This document shows, one piece after another, positions 6,894-15,366 of a stretch of 15,722 bases of DNA. The stretch covers positions 1 to 15,722 of the forward strand of contig CAZNQD010000047.1 in the NCBI GenBank assembly GCA_964575345.1, given 5' to 3'. The notes below the pieces were generated by a model. It ran no database searches. It saw nothing but the letters and a program-made list of their open reading frames with translations, and was not told where the DNA came from. The position numbers and the translations under genes were made by a program. Within the stretch, counting starts at the first letter, position 1, and the number at the start of each line of letters is the position of its first letter. The stretch comes from UBA1402 sp964575345 (GTDB lineage: Bacteria; Bacteroidota; Bacteroidia; Bacteroidales; UBA1402).

Positions 6894-8810
6894 ATGAAAA
6901 CAAAATCACCCTTGGTCCGCTTTGCCCTGATTGGGGGAGCAACTTTATTATTCTTATTCGCCGGTTTGTCAGAGGCGAGGGCTTTGGACCCCAGAGAAAG
7001 AAATTATTATTACGAAATTTTGGAACCCAGTCATGCTCCAAAACCCCAGGTGGATGGTTTTGCCCCTGAGCGGGTGTGCGAGGCGCTGAATCGGGGACTG
7101 ACAGCAGCACGTGCTCAGGACGGAGAGTCACTCTACCTGAGTTGGAGGCTTTTGGCGGAGGATTCTCAGGATATTACCTTTGATGTGATATGCGTAGAAG
7201 GTCAAAAAAATCGGCAGCTTAACAAGCGGCCTATTACAACCACCTGTGATTTTGTTGTTGAGAATCCGCCGGCTGAGGCTGTTTACAAAGTTGTACCGCG
7301 AAACAATCGGCGGGCAGTGACTTCTGCAGGAGCAAAGGCTGCGGACAGTCAGGATACAGCTGCCGGCAACTTAAACAAAGGCGAAGGCAGCATTAGTGTC
7401 CGGATGAATGATTTACCGGCTTTGCCTTATCAGAGTATTCAATTGCGAGAGGCTGTCAGACCGGGCAAAATGGCTATTGCCGACCTCAATGGTGATGGCG
7501 TTTACGACTACATTATCCGTACTCCCGATTCCAACGTCGATCCCGGCATGCCCGGCGATTTAACGGGAAGAACCTATCAAATCGAAGCCTACCTGAGCGA
7601 TGGTACTTTCCTTTGGAGCAAAGATCTTGGCCCCGGCATAGAACCCGGCGTCTGGTATTCGCCCTTTGTTTGTTACGACTTCAACGGCGACGGCAAAGCC
7701 GAAGTGGCCTTGAAGACTGCTCCCGATGATATTGTGCGTAACGAAAAAGGCCGGGTGGACTACGGAGAAGAATACCTCTCGGTGTTCGATGGTATGACGG
7801 GACGCGAAATTGACCGCGTCAACTGGCCGGTAAGGAATTTCCGTTACGGCGATCTCAACCGACAGAGCAGGCATCAGATAGGCATGGCCTTTTTGGACGG
7901 CAAAACACCTTATATACTGGCTGCCAGAGGCACCTACAAACTGATGACCGTAGAGGCCTGGATGCTCAGGGAGGATAAACTGGAATTGGCCTGGAGCTGG
8001 GACGGCGACGAAGAAAATCCGGTGGTCCGCAGCATGGGCGCCCACAATATGATTTGCACCGACATTGACGGCGACGGCCGCGACGAAGTAGTGTTAGGCT
8101 CCTGTGCCCTGGACGACAACGGAACGCTACTCTGGTCGACAGGCCTGGGCCATCCCGACAAAATCTACATCAGCGACATCGATCCCAATCGCCCCGGCAT
8201 GGAAATGCTGCTCTGTCTGGAACCCGGGCACGACAACGGCAGGGGTGTTTGCCTGATCGATCCCAAAGACGGCTCTCCCATTTGGAATATTGGGCATAAG
8301 ACCTATCACGTGGGCGATGGTATGATTGCCGATTTCGATCCGGCATCTCCCGGTTTGGAATGTTTTGCCTCGGAAGACAAAAAAGGAGGCAGCAGCGACA
8401 AATATTTGCTGAGTGCCGATGGCCGAAAAATTGGAACAAACGACGATGTTCCTCCTTGCCGCAACTGGGCCTGGTGGGATGCCGATTTGTTGCGCGAAAA
8501 CATCAGCGGTCGTTTTTTTCGCAGTTCCGAGACTGAATTTGGCTGGAAATCGATTATTGGTAAATGGAAAGGCGAAACTTTGCTTGAGGGATTAGAGGGC
8601 AGCATACTGATGATTGCCGATGTCTGCGGAGATTGGCGCGAAGAAATTATTACCGCATTGCCGGGGGAATTGCGTGTGTACACGAGCAATATTCCGGCCC
8701 GTGACCGCCGTGTAACGCTGATGCAGGATGCACTGTACCGCAATTACGTGGCGCATCGCTCCATGGGCTACGAACAGGCCCCGGTGCCTTCGTTTTACAT
8801 GGGAGAATAA
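6894..8810 (+). CDS. PL11 rhamnogalacturonan lyase
   Basis: Predicted 638-residue secreted lyase that cleaves the rhamnosyl-galacturonosyl backbone of rhamnogalacturonan I by beta-elimination. The ATG at 6894 is chosen because it opens a typical signal peptide (MKTKSP to about ARA, residue 30). An earlier in-frame GTG at 6864 is the last base of the predicted -7 box. The N-terminal PL11 segment (YLSWRLLAEDSQDITF, residues about 81-96) precedes the eight-bladed propeller. Calcium-type loops DLNGDG (197-202), DFNGDG (262-267) and DIDGDG (390-395) are visible, and the protein ends with the family signature HRSMGYEQAPVP (621-632). Length is normal and the gene looks intact. It has neither a T9SS tail nor a lipobox, so it may be periplasmic. 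It leads the rightward arm; the GH30 gene follows after 73 bp. An endo or exo mode cannot be told from sequence alone. Confidence 0.93.
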   Translation: MKTKSPLVRFALIGGATLLFLFAGLSEARALDPRERNYYYEILEPSHAPKPQVDGFAPERVCEALNRGLTAARAQDGESLYLSWRLLAEDSQDITFDVICVEGQKNRQLNKRPITTTCDFVVENPPAEAVYKVVPRNNRRAVTSAGAKAADSQDTAAGNLNKGEGSISVRMNDLPALPYQSIQLREAVRPGKMAIADLNGDGVYDYIIRTPDSNVDPGMPGDLTGRTYQIEAYLSDGTFLWSKDLGPGIEPGVWYSPFVCYDFNGDGKAEVALKTAPDDIVRNEKGRVDYGEEYLSVFDGMTGREIDRVNWPVRNFRYGDLNRQSRHQIGMAFLDGKTPYILAARGTYKLMTVEAWMLREDKLELAWSWDGDEENPVVRSMGAHNMICTDIDGDGRDEVVLGSCALDDNGTLLWSTGLGHPDKIYISDIDPNRPGMEMLLCLEPGHDNGRGVCLIDPKDGSPIWNIGHKTYHVGDGMIADFDPASPGLECFASEDKKGGSSDKYLLSADGRKIGTNDDVPPCRNWAWWDADLLRENISGRFFRSSETEFGWKSIIGKWKGETLLEGLEGSILMIADVCGDWREEIITALPGELRVYTSNIPARDRRVTLMQDALYRNYVAHRSMGYEQAPVPSFYMGE

Positions 8811-8883
8811 TGAATTACAAAAGCGCAGCTTTAGTAAACCAATCTGCCGGGATTGTTGAAAAGTCAATTTAGTTTTACGTCAA

Positions 8884-11478
8884 ATGAATAATACTATACA
8901 AGCGTTTTCTTTGAACATAAAAATAGTTGTATTACTGATTTTTATAGGACAGACTATAAGCGGGAATGCGCAGGTGCTTGAGCCTGAAGCCGAAAAAGAT
9001 TATTACCTGATTCATTCCGGTTCTTGCCTGCTGTCCAGAGCTGATGACGCACGCGCTGTGGTGCAGACTGCCGGAGCGACCGGCACTCAGGTGCTGAACT
9101 TCCTGGCCGACGGCAGAGGCTATTATTCTGTCAAGCTCAAGGATCGCGAAGAATATATGGCGCTCTCGGGCAGCTGGAACACTTATTTTGTAGCCGATTC
9201 AGCCAGCGATGTTGCCAAGTATGCCATAGAAGAAGTGCGAAAGGGCATCGTACGCCTGCGTTGCAAGGCCAATCAAAAATACCTGGGCACAGATAACAGT
9301 AGCTCGGGTTCAAATGTCTATTCCGACAAAGACGGTCAGGACGAAAGACATTACTGGCTGATCTCCGAAGAAACAAAGGAATTCCCTGTTGACACCGACA
9401 GCCTGTATTACCTGATCAATCCTGCCGACGCTTTTAGCAAGAGCTTCGAAGGCTGGGGCGTATCGCTCTGCTGGTGGGCCAACATGTGCGGCCGTTGGGA
9501 GGACGACAAAATTGACGAGATCATCGATTGGCTGGTCAGCCCCGAGGGCCTGAATTATCGGATATTCCGTTATAATATTGGCGGAGGCGACGATCCGCTC
9601 AACCGTAATTGCGATCCCCACCACATGGCGCTGGGCAAGGGCCTGCGTGCCGAGATGGAAGGTTTCAGGGATTCTGCCGACGCCCCTTACAACTGGAGCC
9701 GTGACGCAGCCCAGCGCAAAATAATGCTCAAAATCCGGGAGAAACGTCCGGATGCAGTGTTCGAAGCTTTCAGCAATTCGCCGCCCTGGTATATGACCTA
9801 CAGCGGATGCGTGGCGGGTAATGAACCGGCCAGCCTCGATAATCTCAAACCCGAGTATTACGAAGCTTTTGCAGAGTATTTGGTGGATGTCTGCCGCTTT
9901 TACAAAGACTCTTTCGATTTGGAATTCAAGACTCTGGAGCCTTTTAACGAGCCGGTTACCAATTATTGGGTACGCAACGGCAGTCAGGAAGGCTGCCATT
10001 TCAGCACTGCATCGCAGATAGCTTTTTTGCGGGTGCTGGCTCCCATTTTGAAGGCCTCAGGGCTGAATACCGTGATTTCGGCCTCGGACGAGACCAATAC
10101 CGATCAATCACTGAACAGTTTTCTGGCCTATCAGGCAGAAGATGTGCTTGGACTGACCGGACAGTGGAACACGCATACCTATTCGGCCAACAATCGTTCC
10201 CGGGCAGCCTTGCGTGAGCTGGCCTCGGCAGAGGATATTACTCTCTGGATGAGCGAGGTGGGTTCGGGAGGCAGCGGCCTGGCCGGCAACCTGAGCCTGG
10301 CACAAAAGCTTATCGACGACATCCGCTACATACGGCCCGAAGCCTGGATAGACTGGCAATACATGGAAGAAAACAACGATCAGTGGTGTACCATCAGGGG
10401 AAGTTTTCAGGATCAGAGCTATTGGAAAGTCAAAAACTTTTACGTACGTCAGCAATTTACCCAATTCATACAAACCGGCTGGCACTTTTTGAATGTGCCC
10501 AACGACCGCATGCTGGCAGCCCTGAGCCCCGGTGGCGACTCTCTGATTGTAGTAGCCTTGAATACCAATACAACGCGCCCGGCATATCACAGCATCGACT
10601 TGAGCCTGTTTGACGAAATCTACAGAGGCATCACCATGAGCAGAACTTCGCAAAGCGAAAACAATCAGGCAGTGAACGATTTTGATTGGCGGGATTCTTG
10701 TTTGCAGTTTGTGCTTCCGCCACAGAGCATCAGTACACTGATGATACCTGTTGCCTTTACTCCGGCAGCGAATACTGAACTGCAAAGCGGCCGGCCTTAC
10801 CTGATTGCTTCGCGATGTTCAGGTCTGATGCTGCAGACTGAGGGCGATGAGGTGCTGATCAATGACTATCGGCCGGCCGACTCCTCTCAGCTCTGGCTTT
10901 TACAAAAAGTCGGCGAGGCATACAGTATCAGCAATTTGCAGGGACTCCGCCTCAGCGACGAGGGCAGTTATTACCTAAAGACTACTCCGGTCTTTGATCA
11001 GAATAATCAGCTTTTCAGTTTGGATCAGTTCAACGACGGTTTTTACAAAATGGCTTCGCTCTCCACCGGCAATGCTCTCGATTTGCAGGGAGCCAATTAC
11101 ACGGCCGGCACCCCGGTGGGCTTATACGGCTACGACGAAGGGGGTGCAGACAGAGTGGTCACCCGTCAGTGGATGCTTTTGCGGCCTCCGCGCCGGCCCT
11201 CTGATTTCAATTCGGCTGTGCTCTCACCTGAACTTCAATCGGCTACGGAGGTTCAATTGAGTGTGGCTGACGGCGCAGTGCACATTTTTCATCCTTCGTT
11301 TGGCCGCGAAGGAAGCACATACCGCCTTAGCCTCTTCAATTTGTCGGGGATCAGGGTTCGCGAAATCAGCTTAAATTCGGCCTTTACCCGCCTGAGCCTG
11401 CCGGCGGGATTTTATCTGCTGAGCATAGAAGCAGGCGGAGGAGAAAAGGTTTTTGTTCAAAAGATTATAGTACAATAA
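8884..11478 (+). CDS. T9SS-exported GH30 glycosidase, endo-beta-1,6-galactanase-like
   Basis: Predicted 864-residue exported enzyme with a signal peptide ending near GNAQ (residue 30). Residues about 38-162 form an N-terminal beta-trefoil-like (fascin/ricin-like) domain. The GH30 barrel and its beta-side domain span about 175-625. GH30 landmarks are GWGVSLCWWA (190-199), NIGGGDDP (231-238), FSNSPPWYMT (296-305), acid/base E356 in EPFNEP, and nucleophile E458 in MSEVGSGGSG. This pattern resembles GH30_5-type endo-beta-1,6-galactanases, which attack side chains of type II arabinogalactan; the subfamily and substrate are inferred. A ricin-like domain (about 636-768) and a T9SS-type sorting domain (about 785-864, ending in VQKIIVQ) follow. 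The gene is 73 bp after PL11 and 165 bp before GH115, all on the same strand, so co-transcription is likely. It looks complete. Confidence 0.85.
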   Translation: MNNTIQAFSLNIKIVVLLIFIGQTISGNAQVLEPEAEKDYYLIHSGSCLLSRADDARAVVQTAGATGTQVLNFLADGRGYYSVKLKDREEYMALSGSWNTYFVADSASDVAKYAIEEVRKGIVRLRCKANQKYLGTDNSSSGSNVYSDKDGQDERHYWLISEETKEFPVDTDSLYYLINPADAFSKSFEGWGVSLCWWANMCGRWEDDKIDEIIDWLVSPEGLNYRIFRYNIGGGDDPLNRNCDPHHMALGKGLRAEMEGFRDSADAPYNWSRDAAQRKIMLKIREKRPDAVFEAFSNSPPWYMTYSGCVAGNEPASLDNLKPEYYEAFAEYLVDVCRFYKDSFDLEFKTLEPFNEPVTNYWVRNGSQEGCHFSTASQIAFLRVLAPILKASGLNTVISASDETNTDQSLNSFLAYQAEDVLGLTGQWNTHTYSANNRSRAALRELASAEDITLWMSEVGSGGSGLAGNLSLAQKLIDDIRYIRPEAWIDWQYMEENNDQWCTIRGSFQDQSYWKVKNFYVRQQFTQFIQTGWHFLNVPNDRMLAALSPGGDSLIVVALNTNTTRPAYHSIDLSLFDEIYRGITMSRTSQSENNQAVNDFDWRDSCLQFVLPPQSISTLMIPVAFTPAANTELQSGRPYLIASRCSGLMLQTEGDEVLINDYRPADSSQLWLLQKVGEAYSISNLQGLRLSDEGSYYLKTTPVFDQNNQLFSLDQFNDGFYKMASLSTGNALDLQGANYTAGTPVGLYGYDEGGADRVVTRQWMLLRPPRRPSDFNSAVLSPELQSATEVQLSVADGAVHIFHPSFGREGSTYRLSLFNLSGIRVREISLNSAFTRLSLPAGFYLLSIEAGGGEKVFVQKIIVQ

Positions 11479-11643
11479 GTAAAACCAGAGTCTGGAAATA
11501 TTGATTTTGATACTCAGCTATTGTTCAATTACAGAATGCCCATAAGCAGCTTTGTGATAGACACTATGCAGGGACAATCTATTTTTAGTTTTAGACCTGC
11601 CAAACCATAATTAAAGCCCAAAACACGGATAATCATCATCATC
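11479..11643 (+). other. Intergenic spacer with a 14-bp direct repeat at the GH115 start
   Basis: This 165-bp spacer separates GH30 and GH115. The sequence AAAGCCCAAAACAC occurs at 11613-11626 and again at 11647-11660, the second copy forming codons 2-6 of GH115; an ATC-rich run lies between them. CCAGA-G-TCTGG at 11485-11495, just after the GH30 stop, is too tight for a good hairpin and has no T-run, so I do not call a terminator. A TAGTTTTA (11586-11593) is a 7-of-8 match to the -7 box but lacks a -33 partner at the right distance. Confidence 0.4.
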
Positions 11644-12545
11644 ATGAAAGCCCAAAACACCCCCGGAAGTACAATCAGTTTGCCTTTAATCCTGCTTTTC
11701 CTGGCTGTTTTGTGTGTTAGTTGCCGGCAAAGTTCCACGGAAAGGAGCCGAAGGGAGCTTCTGTTTGAAAGAGGAAAGACGACTACTCTTTGGCTGGACA
11801 GCTGCGAAGGAGAGGTGGTGCATACGGCTGCGGACTTACTTCGCAAGGATATTCAAACCGTGTTTAATGCAGAGTTAAAGATTGTTGAGCATAAGCGGGA
11901 CGCGGACATTGTGCTTGCAGGCTCCCGGCCAAAAAGGCTTGCAAGCTCCGGGTCAAAAAGCCCTGCAAGCTCCGGGTTAAAAAGGCTTGCGTCTTCCGGG
12001 CCGAAAAGGCTTGCATTTTTCAAACGAACTTGGTTTTCTTCTTCCAAATCAAACAGCCGGGGAGGGGAAGCCTTTAAAATCCGCTTGCGCAAAGGCGGCC
12101 GAAAACAGCAATTGATTGTTAGCGGTAGTGAGGCGCGGGGCCTGGCCTATGGCATTCTGGAACTTTCGAGGATGATTGGGGTGTCGCCCTGGCATTATTT
12201 TGCAGATGCTCGTCCGCAAAAACTCGAATCCTTTGAATTTCCACCTAAGGAGATTAAACAGCAAGCCTCCGTGAAGTTCCGGGGCATTTTTATCAACGAC
12301 GAAGATTGGGGACTGATGCCCTGGGCTTCGCAAACCCTGGCTCCGCAGAGCGGCAAAGGAGTGATTGGCCCGGAGGCCTACGAAAAGATCTTTGAGCTTT
12401 TGCTGCGTTTGCGCGCCAACACCATCTGGCCGGCCATGCACGAATGTACCCTGCCCTTTTATCAGGTCGAAGGCAATGCCCAAATGGCCCGCAAATACGG
12501 CATTCTGGTTGGTAGTTCCCATTGTGAGCCCCTGGCTCGCAATTC
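11644..12545 (+). CDS. GH115 alpha-glucuronidase lipoprotein, N-terminal part (3' side lost in N gap)
   Basis: GH115 enzymes remove alpha-linked glucuronic acid or 4-O-methylglucuronic acid from xylan or arabinogalactan. This part codes for residues 1-300. The signal peptide ends in the lipobox LCVSC with Cys27, marking a lipoprotein. The N-terminal domain (about 40-195) contains IVSGSEARGLAYGILELSRMIG and VSPWHYFAD, typical of the family. The barrel begins with VKFRGIFINDEDW, NTIWPAMHECT and GSSHCEPLARN. Residues 97-124 are an eight-residue tandem repeat (KRLASSGS type) encoded by a 24-bp DNA repeat, in a loop between core strands; this is unusual for the family. The frame runs into 100 Ns after base 12545. 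The continuation is annotated separately at 12646-14062. It lies downstream of GH30 on the same strand and is probably the last gene of the rightward arm. Confidence 0.88.
11914..12015 (+). repeat. 24-bp tandem repeat, about four copies, inside the GH115 gene
   Basis: Three full 24-bp units lie at 11931-11954, 11955-11978 and 11979-12002. A 17-bp partial unit precedes them (11914-11930) and a 13-bp partial unit follows (12003-12015). Each unit starts like AAAAAGGCTTGCAAGC and ends in CTCCGGG plus two or three bases. Because 24 is a multiple of three, the repeat encodes eight-residue peptide units (KRLASSGS, KSPASSGL, KRLASSGP) and copy-number change would not break the frame. The first unit contains the 10-bp palindrome GCTTGCAAGC (11937-11946). 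Confidence 0.9.
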
Positions 12546-12645
12546 NNNNNNNNNNNNNNNNNNNNNNNNNNNNNNNNNNNNNNNNNNNNNNNNNNNNNNN
12601 NNNNNNNNNNNNNNNNNNNNNNNNNNNNNNNNNNNNNNNNNNNNN
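12546..12645. other. Assembly gap of 100 Ns inside the GH115 gene
   Basis: Exactly 100 Ns, a common placeholder for a gap of unknown size. The GH115 frame before it (codons starting at positions 1 mod 3) and after it (2 mod 3) do not agree across 100 bases. If there is no overlap or error at the edges, the true gap must be a multiple of three. By comparison with remembered GH115 proteins, roughly 160-170 residues of the catalytic core are absent, implying about 500 bp. Confidence 0.95.
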
Positions 12646-14062
12646 CCGGGAGCAAAAGCGCAGCGGGGCTTCGGGGATTTATTACCATGTTTCCTACTGG
12701 GGCCGTCCTCACGATTATCTCTGGCTGGCAAGCACTTCGCCCGGTCTGATTTATTCCGAAATGCTGCGGGCTTACAAGCACGGCGCCGATCGACTGTGGA
12801 TACTGAATGTGGGCGACATTAAACCGGCCGAATACCTGACAGAATATTTTCTGGACCTGGCCTGGAACATTCGCGAAACCGGCAATGACTTTGAACATTT
12901 GCAGTGTTTCATGCAAAGGGAATTTGGCGCAGAACAGGCAACAGCGCTGAGCGAAGTCTTTAAACACTACTACCACCTGGCCAACATTCGCAAGCCCGAA
13001 TTCATGGGCTGGAGCCGGGTAGAAGAACCCGGTTACGGCCGGGGAGGGAAAACCCCTGTCCGAGATACGGAATACCATCCGGAATTCAACAATGAATTAC
13101 AGAATCGACTGGAGGCTTATCGCGAACTGGAACAACAAGTGGCCGATATTCGCCCCCATATTCCTGAGCAACAATTATCCTGCTTCTTTCAATTGGTGGA
13201 ATACCCGGTTCGCGGGGCAGCTTTGATGAATCAGAAATGGCTTTATGCCCGGCTGGCCCGCCATTACAGCACCAGTCGTCCGGAACTGGCCAAGCTTTGC
13301 GCTGCCCTGAGTCTGCAGGCCTACGAGGGCATTGAGCAGCTAACGGCAGCATACAATGCGCTGGAACAGGGCAAATGGCAGCGAATTATGGATTTCAGGC
13401 CCCGGGAGCTGCCGGTGTTTGATAAACCGGTGTTTAGTAATCCGGAGCCGGATAGTCCTGAACAGAGTAAGTCGAAGAATGGAAAATCCCTGTTCGAAGG
13501 CCCGGAGTACGAAAAGCTATTGACCAATATACCGGGAAACAACAGACAACTATATGATTCCCTGATTTCACGAATAGCCGAAAGTGCTGATTCAGCATTT
13601 CCTGTCGATAATTTGCGATCCTTTGTAGCTGCCTGCAACGCCAACCAGGCGATTAGCATCAATGGAAAAGTTCTAATCATTCAGGGCCTGGGACATAGTT
13701 TTGCCGCCGTTCAAATGGCACAGGGCAGCAGCCTGAACTATCGTTTTGACCTGCCCGAAAGCGATAAGTACCGGATAAAAATAGCCGCTGTTCCCAATCA
13801 CGACCTGGACGGGCAGGGAATGAAAATACGAGTCATTGTTGACGACAAGGATCTGGGTGAATTTGATTATAAAACCCGTGGTCGCAGCGAAGCCTGGAAA
13901 CAACAAGTATTGCGCGGGCAGACAATTATTGAAGTCCCTGCCCAAGAGCTGCAAAAAGGCAGTGTAAATATCAGCATTACTGCCCTAAGCCCATATATTC
14001 AGTTGGATCAGCTGATGATCGTGCAAGGAGAGGTGGATTTTTATGAGTTCCCGGTTCGTTGA
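12646..14062 (+). CDS. GH115 alpha-glucuronidase, C-terminal part (5' side lost in N gap)
   Basis: This is the continuation of the GH115 gene that starts at 11644, in a different frame only because the N run has an arbitrary length. The first complete codon starts at 12647 (R-E-Q-K-R-S-G). The segment contains the family-typical YYHVSYWGRPHDYLWL, PGLIYSEM and LWILNVGDIKPAEY, which belong to the second half of the catalytic barrel. A helical region with a QLVEYPVRGAALMNQKW segment follows. The last 130 or so residues, from about 13660, form the C-terminal beta-sandwich typical of GH115 (GLGHSFAAVQMAQG, then SPYIQLDQLMI). It ends at the TGA at 14060-14062, 26 bp from the stop of the convergent DNRLRE gene. 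Frames that appear to start upstream of the gap (for example from 12365) are artefacts of joining the two sides. The gene is probably intact in the organism. Confidence 0.88.
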
Positions 14063-14088
14063 GCAAAACAGAAAGCTATGTCAGGATC

Positions 14089-15366
14089 TTATTTTTTAAC
14101 AAAAGAACCAGCCAGTCTTTTGCTTTCATTCAAAACAATGAAATAATAGTAACCAGAGGCCAATTCAGAAACATTTACTCTGTAGTTATTGTAATTGAGC
14201 TCTTTGCGCAATATCATTGAGCCCGTTGTGTTGTAAATTAATAGTGTTAGTGGTAAATCAATAATCTCGTTTTGAGAAAGTTTTAAATCAAGATTCAAGA
14301 AATCTAATACAGGATTAGGAAATACTTGAATCATGGATTTTTTTTCATTTATTCTTTTTAATCCTGTTCCTTTTTTTGTTCCCTTGCAAACATAATGTAA
14401 TGAATCAATAGCCCCTCCTGTATTGTAAATTATTTCAATAGAGTCACTGAAGACCTTACCATATCCGGTTATGAACAGAATTGTGCTGTCGTAATTAATA
14501 TAATCTTGCATTGGAATCTCAAAAACGCTGTCATTTAACACTTTTGCCCTAATTGTGTCTTGAGAATTTGTTTCTATGACAAACTGAAGATCAAAAGTAT
14601 CTATACTTGAATAGTTTATTTCAATTTCATAGTTAACTGTGTCTGAATAATTTGGCGTCGTTTCAGATGAATTGATTTCTTCAATCATATAGTACCCTAT
14701 AAAATTGTTGACAAGTATTTCGTTTATAGTATCAACGGGAATGTGATATTTTACAATCAATTTAGGATGTTTATCTATAGTATCATGATTACTTGATGCA
14801 AATATCAAGGATCTGTATGGCAGTTCTGTTGCTAACATACACATTAGTCCATAACTTGTGCTTGGATAGTTTTTAATATCCATTATTAGTGAGGTAACAT
14901 CTATATCGATGTAATCCTGTGTTGAAATGGTATCTTGAGGAATATAAACTTGATTATGAATGGAATATGTAGGTTGATTATTCCATGTAATTGTCTGTTC
15001 ACACCAGGAAGAGGTCACTCTTCTTATATAACATTCGTTCGAACCTGATAAATGACTGTGCCCTTCAGAGGCAGCATTTTCGTGAGATTCAAAAAGTGAA
15101 AGTTTAGCAGATTCAATTATTGCGTTCTCAGGAACGGAAGACAAATCAAAATCAATGAAAAATCTAAGTTTCGTATCAAAACCAGAAATTGTCCAGTTAA
15201 GCGCTTGCAATAAATTGCTTTTCCCATAATTTTCATCGGGATGGAATGAATGAACAAAAGCATCTTTACCTGATACAGAATCAGGCTGAAGAATTAAAAT
15301 TTCTGTAGCGCCCAAATTAATACAAGAAATAATAAAACAAGAATAAAAAAATAAAATCCTTTTCAT
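14089..15366 (-). CDS. DNRLRE-domain T9SS-exported protein, AT-rich gene
   Basis: Predicted 425-residue exported protein of unknown role. The signal peptide ends near INLGA (residue 20). Residues about 22-208 match the DNRLRE/CBM96-like beta-sandwich pattern: GKDAFVHSFHPDENYGKSN, LRFFIDFDLSSVPENAIIESAKLSL, SSWCEQTITWNNQP and a closing PKLIVKY. This domain occurs in bacterial adhesins and polysaccharide-binding proteins. Residues about 209-345 match nothing I recognise and are rich in Asp, Ser, Ile and Tyr. Residues 346-425, with QVFPNPVLDFLNL and ELASGYYYFIVL, form a T9SS type A sorting domain. By eye the gene is about 30-35% GC, against roughly 50-55% in the enzyme genes to the left, and its codons end mostly in A or T. 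It converges on GH115 with a 26-bp gap. A link to the enzyme cluster is not shown. Confidence 0.85.
   Translation of the reverse strand: MKRILFFYSCFIISCINLGATEILILQPDSVSGKDAFVHSFHPDENYGKSNLLQALNWTISGFDTKLRFFIDFDLSSVPENAIIESAKLSLFESHENAASEGHSHLSGSNECYIRRVTSSWCEQTITWNNQPTYSIHNQVYIPQDTISTQDYIDIDVTSLIMDIKNYPSTSYGLMCMLATELPYRSLIFASSNHDTIDKHPKLIVKYHIPVDTINEILVNNFIGYYMIEEINSSETTPNYSDTVNYEIEINYSSIDTFDLQFVIETNSQDTIRAKVLNDSVFEIPMQDYINYDSTILFITGYGKVFSDSIEIIYNTGGAIDSLHYVCKGTKKGTGLKRINEKKSMIQVFPNPVLDFLNLDLKLSQNEIIDLPLTLLIYNTTGSMILRKELNYNNYRVNVSELASGYYYFIVLNESKRLAGSFVKK

Noticed and set aside
11485..11495. CCAGA-G-TCTGG as a terminator after GH30.
   Set aside because: The loop is too small, the stem is short and no T-run follows.
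11914..12015. A CRISPR array.
   Set aside because: The units are directly adjacent with no unique spacers, lie inside a coding frame, and no cas genes are present.
11853..12092. Minus-strand frame with repeated ASLF-type units opposite the 24-bp repeat.
   Set aside because: Any 24-bp repeat gives repetitive peptides in all frames. The plus-strand frame lies within a clear GH115 protein and explains it.
12365..14062. A single long frame appearing to start at 12365 and cross the N run.
   Set aside because: Its first 60 or so codons are out of frame with the clear GH115 sequence in that stretch. Only the part after the gap is real; the join is an artefact of the 100-N filler.
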